The notes under the pieces: model-generated
The model's input: the letters and a program-made list of their open reading frames with translations, nothing else
What the model was told of the DNA's origin: nothing
Database searches by the model: none
Position numbers and translations under genes: made by a program
Assembly: GCA_949357655.1 (NCBI GenBank)
Contig: CASHTG010000011.1
Span: forward strand, 248,001 to 312,000
Length of the DNA stretch: 64,000 bases
Source: Parascedosporium putredinis
Taxonomy: Eukaryota > Ascomycota > Sordariomycetes > Microascales > Microascaceae
Direction of reading: 5' to 3'
Shown here: positions 61,242 through 64,000 of the stretch, piece after piece
Layout: each line of letters starts with the position of its first letter
Position numbering within the stretch: the first letter of the stretch is position 1

Positions 61242-62142
61242 GCTCTTCAGGTGGGAAGCTATCAGAGTGGTTAGTCCTTTGGTAAATACGCGCCCTTGCC
61301 GAATGAAAAAGGCCAACTTCCACCCCTGTCCCTTCCATCTCAGGATAGTAACATGTCTTACGCAGTTGATTTGGCTTGGGCAACGCCATGCCACGCTTTT
61401 CTATCCGTTTAGCTTGAGAGAAGGGGACTACGGCGTCATAGGAGAGGGTCGCGCTGCGATTTTTCATTTTGTTTCGGGTCTGTTGTTTTCCGTTCTTCCT
61501 TTGGCGATTGGCGCTCAGCTTGCGTTGCATCATGTTTTCGTTGTATGGGGGTTTCTTTCCTTGGAGCTATGATGCTTGCTGTCTGCGGTCTGCGGTCTGC
61601 GGTCTAGGGTCTACATGTATGGTCTGCTGTTGTGGTCAAGTCATGTGATTGATGTGTGCTCCTCAAGTGCTGTCAACTCTTGTTTGGCTCGAGGAGCCAT
61701 TCGTTCCTCAGGCATGATAGCTTAGGTCCGGCATTAACATGGAAGGCTGCTTTTGATTGTTTTCTCTCCTCCGAAGCCACCGTGAACTTGTACACTGTGA
61801 TGAATATTTTTCAGCCTTTCATCGGACATCGCCGGCATGTCCAAGCCACACCTCGTAGTATAGCCCAAGGTAAGAGGCAAGAGGAACGCATACCTAGACA
61901 GTGTTGTCGGCATACAGCATGTTCAGAAAGACGCAGATGTGTTGATTAGCTTATTACATGTCCACAAGATCGTAGACCACGCTTCCTAGCTCATATTCTC
62001 GCAAGGTGAGCTTTGGGACTTTGAGATATTACAGCTATTAAATAGGGCTTGTCACAAAGCCAGTATATATTTCATTGCTTCCAGCACCGTAGTCGCGTGG
62101 TACTGAAGCGCGAGGGGAGCTGGCAGCAACCAACGCTTGTGC
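61242..62142. other. Intergenic with a short GTCTGCGG tandem
   Basis: Near 61580-61606 the unit GTCTGCG is repeated about three to four times. TACATGTA is at 61612. No gene was seen. Confidence 0.5.
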
Positions 62143-62915
62143 TTAAACGAGGCCCATAATCTCGGCAAAAGGATCATCCTCCTGCTCCAAAGCATTCCAT
62201 TCCATCCCGATCCTGATGCGCTCCTTCTCTTCCTTTCCATACATGTGCTCAACCCACCCCAGCGTCATATCCGTGCCGGCGCTCACCCCCGAGCTAGTCC
62301 ACACGTGGCCGTCGACGACCCAGCGCGCCTTGGGGATCCAGTTGACCTCGTCGGCGTACTCCACCGACTTGACCCAGTTGAAGGCGGCCTTGTTGGTGGT
62401 GGCGTTGCGTCCGGCGATCTCGCCCGTGCGCGCGAGCAACGAGGCGCCGGTGCACACGGTCATCATGTAGGAGAGGGCGGGGTCGTTGACCTGGGTCTTG
62501 AGCCAGTCGACGTGGGGCTGCGTGGCGCTGATGTTGCGGGTGCCGCCGCCGCCGGGGACGATGATGACGTCGGCCTCGGGGGCGTCGTCGAGGGTGTGGG
62601 TGGGCAGGACGTACTGGGTGAAGTAGTGGGATTCGCGGTCGGGGTTCCCCTCGTAGACGCCGTCGATGATGTTGCGGTCGATGCTGATGGGGTTCATGTT
62701 GGTGGAGAGGAGGGAGAGGGTCATGGAGTGGTTGAGGGCGAGGACGTTGAGGACGCCGAGGGGACCGAAGACGTCGAGGGCCGTGAAGGCCGGGAAGAGG
62801 AGCACGGCGATGCGGAGGGGACTGTTACGTAAGGGGTCAGCGTGTAAGTTCTCTTGAGTTGGCAGATTAGGTCGGTTTTGTTTCGCTGGGGAGACGTACT
62901 AGTAGCATTTGACAT
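62143..62915 (-). CDS. DJ-1/PfpI family protein (class I glutamine-amidotransferase fold)
   Basis: About 230 residues. Exon 1 is only MSNAT; the intron (62899-62822) has a GTACGT donor and a TAACAG acceptor. After it come LRIAVLLFPAFTALDVFGPL, NVLALNHSMTLSLLSTN, PEADVIIVPGGGGTRNI, the nucleophile elbow MMTVCTGASLLARTG (Cys in V-C-T-G-A), NKAAFNWVKS, WVVDGHVWTSSGVSAGTDMTLGW (His of the active site in D-G-H/TSSGV) and a C-terminal helix. It is close to fungal DJ-1/PfpI proteins annotated as isocyanide hydratase-like or stress proteins; hydratase, glyoxalase or chaperone activity cannot be distinguished. One break at a G4 run (62817-62820, plus) follows the acceptor directly; one more base joins the exons in phase. 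Confidence 0.85.
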
Positions 62916-63910
62916 GATGGCGGTGTGGTTGTTCTACTTTTTAACACGGGAGATTGAAAGAGCGGCGGTTCAAATTTCCACCCAAAGCTGATCTTTTGAT
63001 GTCAAGATGATCTGCCTCGCTCTTCATGTTTTGTCTCCAGGGAAGCTGACCCACTCCATTTTATACCCATCGCTCGAGATGATCATCGCCATCAAGTCTC
63101 AACAAGAACAAGGAGAAAAAGCACACATGACCACACGAGCAAGTAAAGCTTATTCTCCTTCCTCGCCGCGGGACGACGATGAGAGCGCCTTTGAGAAGGT
63201 TATTTCGCTTTTTGTGTGGCCGTCACCTTCGATGATAGGCTGGGTGGATGAGCAGATTTTCTTTTTGCTTGGTAGCCCGAAATCCACGGAACGTGCGGAG
63301 GATCCGGCTCGAGGAGCGGGAGGGGCGGGAAAGGGGCGGGTGGGGTTTGGGGGAGCTCGGAGATTGGTGCTGGAAGGGCACGGCGGACTGGGGGTTTTCC
63401 CCGCGATCATCAAAAGAGGCATGGTCACGCCGACTCCACTCTGGTTCGGGTGATCCTTCGCGGCTGGTGAGGCTATATTATTGCTGGGTTCAACGTGCCT
63501 GGATTTGGAATATCGTGGACGGAATGCACCGATCGACGGTCGAAATCTGGAGGCAGTCGTCCAGGCTTTCCATGTAGATGTCGTGCGAGGACGTGAAACC
63601 CTCTCGTAGTGATTGAACGAGCAAGCCAGCCACAGTGAAGCATCAGATGGCGCGGATGAAAGTTGGGCCATCCATGACACGATGTGTTGTCCTAGGGCAC
63701 ACTGTTCTGGTTTCCACAACGCTACAAGGACCCAATTCTTCACCTTATGTCGGCTTTTGAACCCGAATCAAGAAAAAAACCAAAGGAATCTATACAGCTC
63801 TCCTCCAAATCTGGAAAGGAAGGGGAGCGAAGGAAAGAGGGGTCCTGATTCTTGACCCAATCAAACGCACGCGCACAATCGCCGTGATTAAAAGCCAAAA
63901 GGAGGTGCGA
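62916..63910. other. Intergenic
   Basis: Open frames exist on both strands but none has a motif. It is the promoter region of the DJ-1 gene. Confidence 0.45.
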
Positions 63911-64000
63911 GGGAGTGCGCTGTGCGAGGAATGACGCTGTGCGAAGAATTACGCTGGCGATTGCGCTGTGCGGCAGGGTGTGCGACGCAGTGCGCTATGG
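63911..64000. repeat. Imperfect GCGCTGTGCG-type repeat at the window edge
   Basis: The motif GCTGTGCG(A/G) recurs at about 63923, 63943 and 63967, with related GTGTGCGACG and GTGCGCTATGG units up to the last base. Units of about 20-24 bp are degenerate, and the array may continue beyond the window. Confidence 0.6.

Overview
This is a window of nuclear DNA from a filamentous ascomycete (Pezizomycotina, probably a Sordariomycete). The evidence is short GT..AG introns of about 50-190 bp with CTAAC-type branch points, a tRNA with internal A and B boxes, and typical mould families: a HET-domain protein, a STAND/NLR protein with NB-ARC and TPR, ankyrin and F-box proteins, a full-length ABCC transporter, a fungal O-methyltransferase, an AsaB/CmcJ-like protein and several secreted cysteine-rich or stalked proteins. 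Nothing bacterial or viral was seen. Layout: 1-3.0 kb holds a 3'-truncated O-methyltransferase and an AsaB-like oxidoreductase, both minus, which look like the edge of a secondary-metabolite locus extending left. 4.5-8.1 kb is an NLR-like protein. 8.95-9.6 kb is a very AT-rich element with about 70 bp terminal inverted repeats and TA target sites. 10.0-11.7 kb is a serine beta-lactamase-fold hydrolase. 11.7-15.0 kb is gene-poor. 15.06-20.1 kb is one large ABCC transporter. 22.1-23.3 kb is a secreted alpha/beta hydrolase, 24.3-26.1 kb an F-box protein, 26.77 kb a tRNA-Ala(AGC), 27.1-28.4 kb an NmrA-like protein and 29.5-31.7 kb a HET protein. 32.7-33.5 kb is a Cys-rich single-pass membrane protein, 34.5-36.4 kb a type-B carboxylesterase, 36.7-40.1 kb an ankyrin protein and 41.0-46.0 kb a roughly 1,650-residue acidic protein of unknown function. 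46.9-48.1 kb is another unknown protein, 49.2-51.8 kb two convergent secreted proteins, 56.3-57.9 kb a second F-box protein, 60.9-61.2 kb a small secreted precursor with dibasic sites, and 62.1-62.9 kb a DJ-1/PfpI protein. Three patterns stand out. First, about forty apparent frameshifts break most of the longer genes, and nearly every one falls in a homopolymer run that is one base too short for the protein reading. This points to systematic run-length under-calling in the assembly rather than to many pseudogenes, so most genes below are annotated as single loci across these breaks. Second, the palindromic octamer TACATGTA occurs 19 times (about one expected by chance), always outside the exons called here and sometimes touching splice sites. 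Third, genes of the self/non-self and signalling-scaffold type (NLR, HET, ankyrin, two F-box proteins) are dense and are interleaved with secreted or membrane Cys-rich proteins, as in an accessory, fast-evolving chromosome region. The most attractive undescribed gene product is the 114-residue secreted precursor at 60,897, which has an acidic pro-region and a short cationic amphipathic C-terminal peptide after an Arg-Arg site. No PKS, NRPS or terpene-synthase backbone gene was found, so no complete biosynthetic cluster can be claimed.
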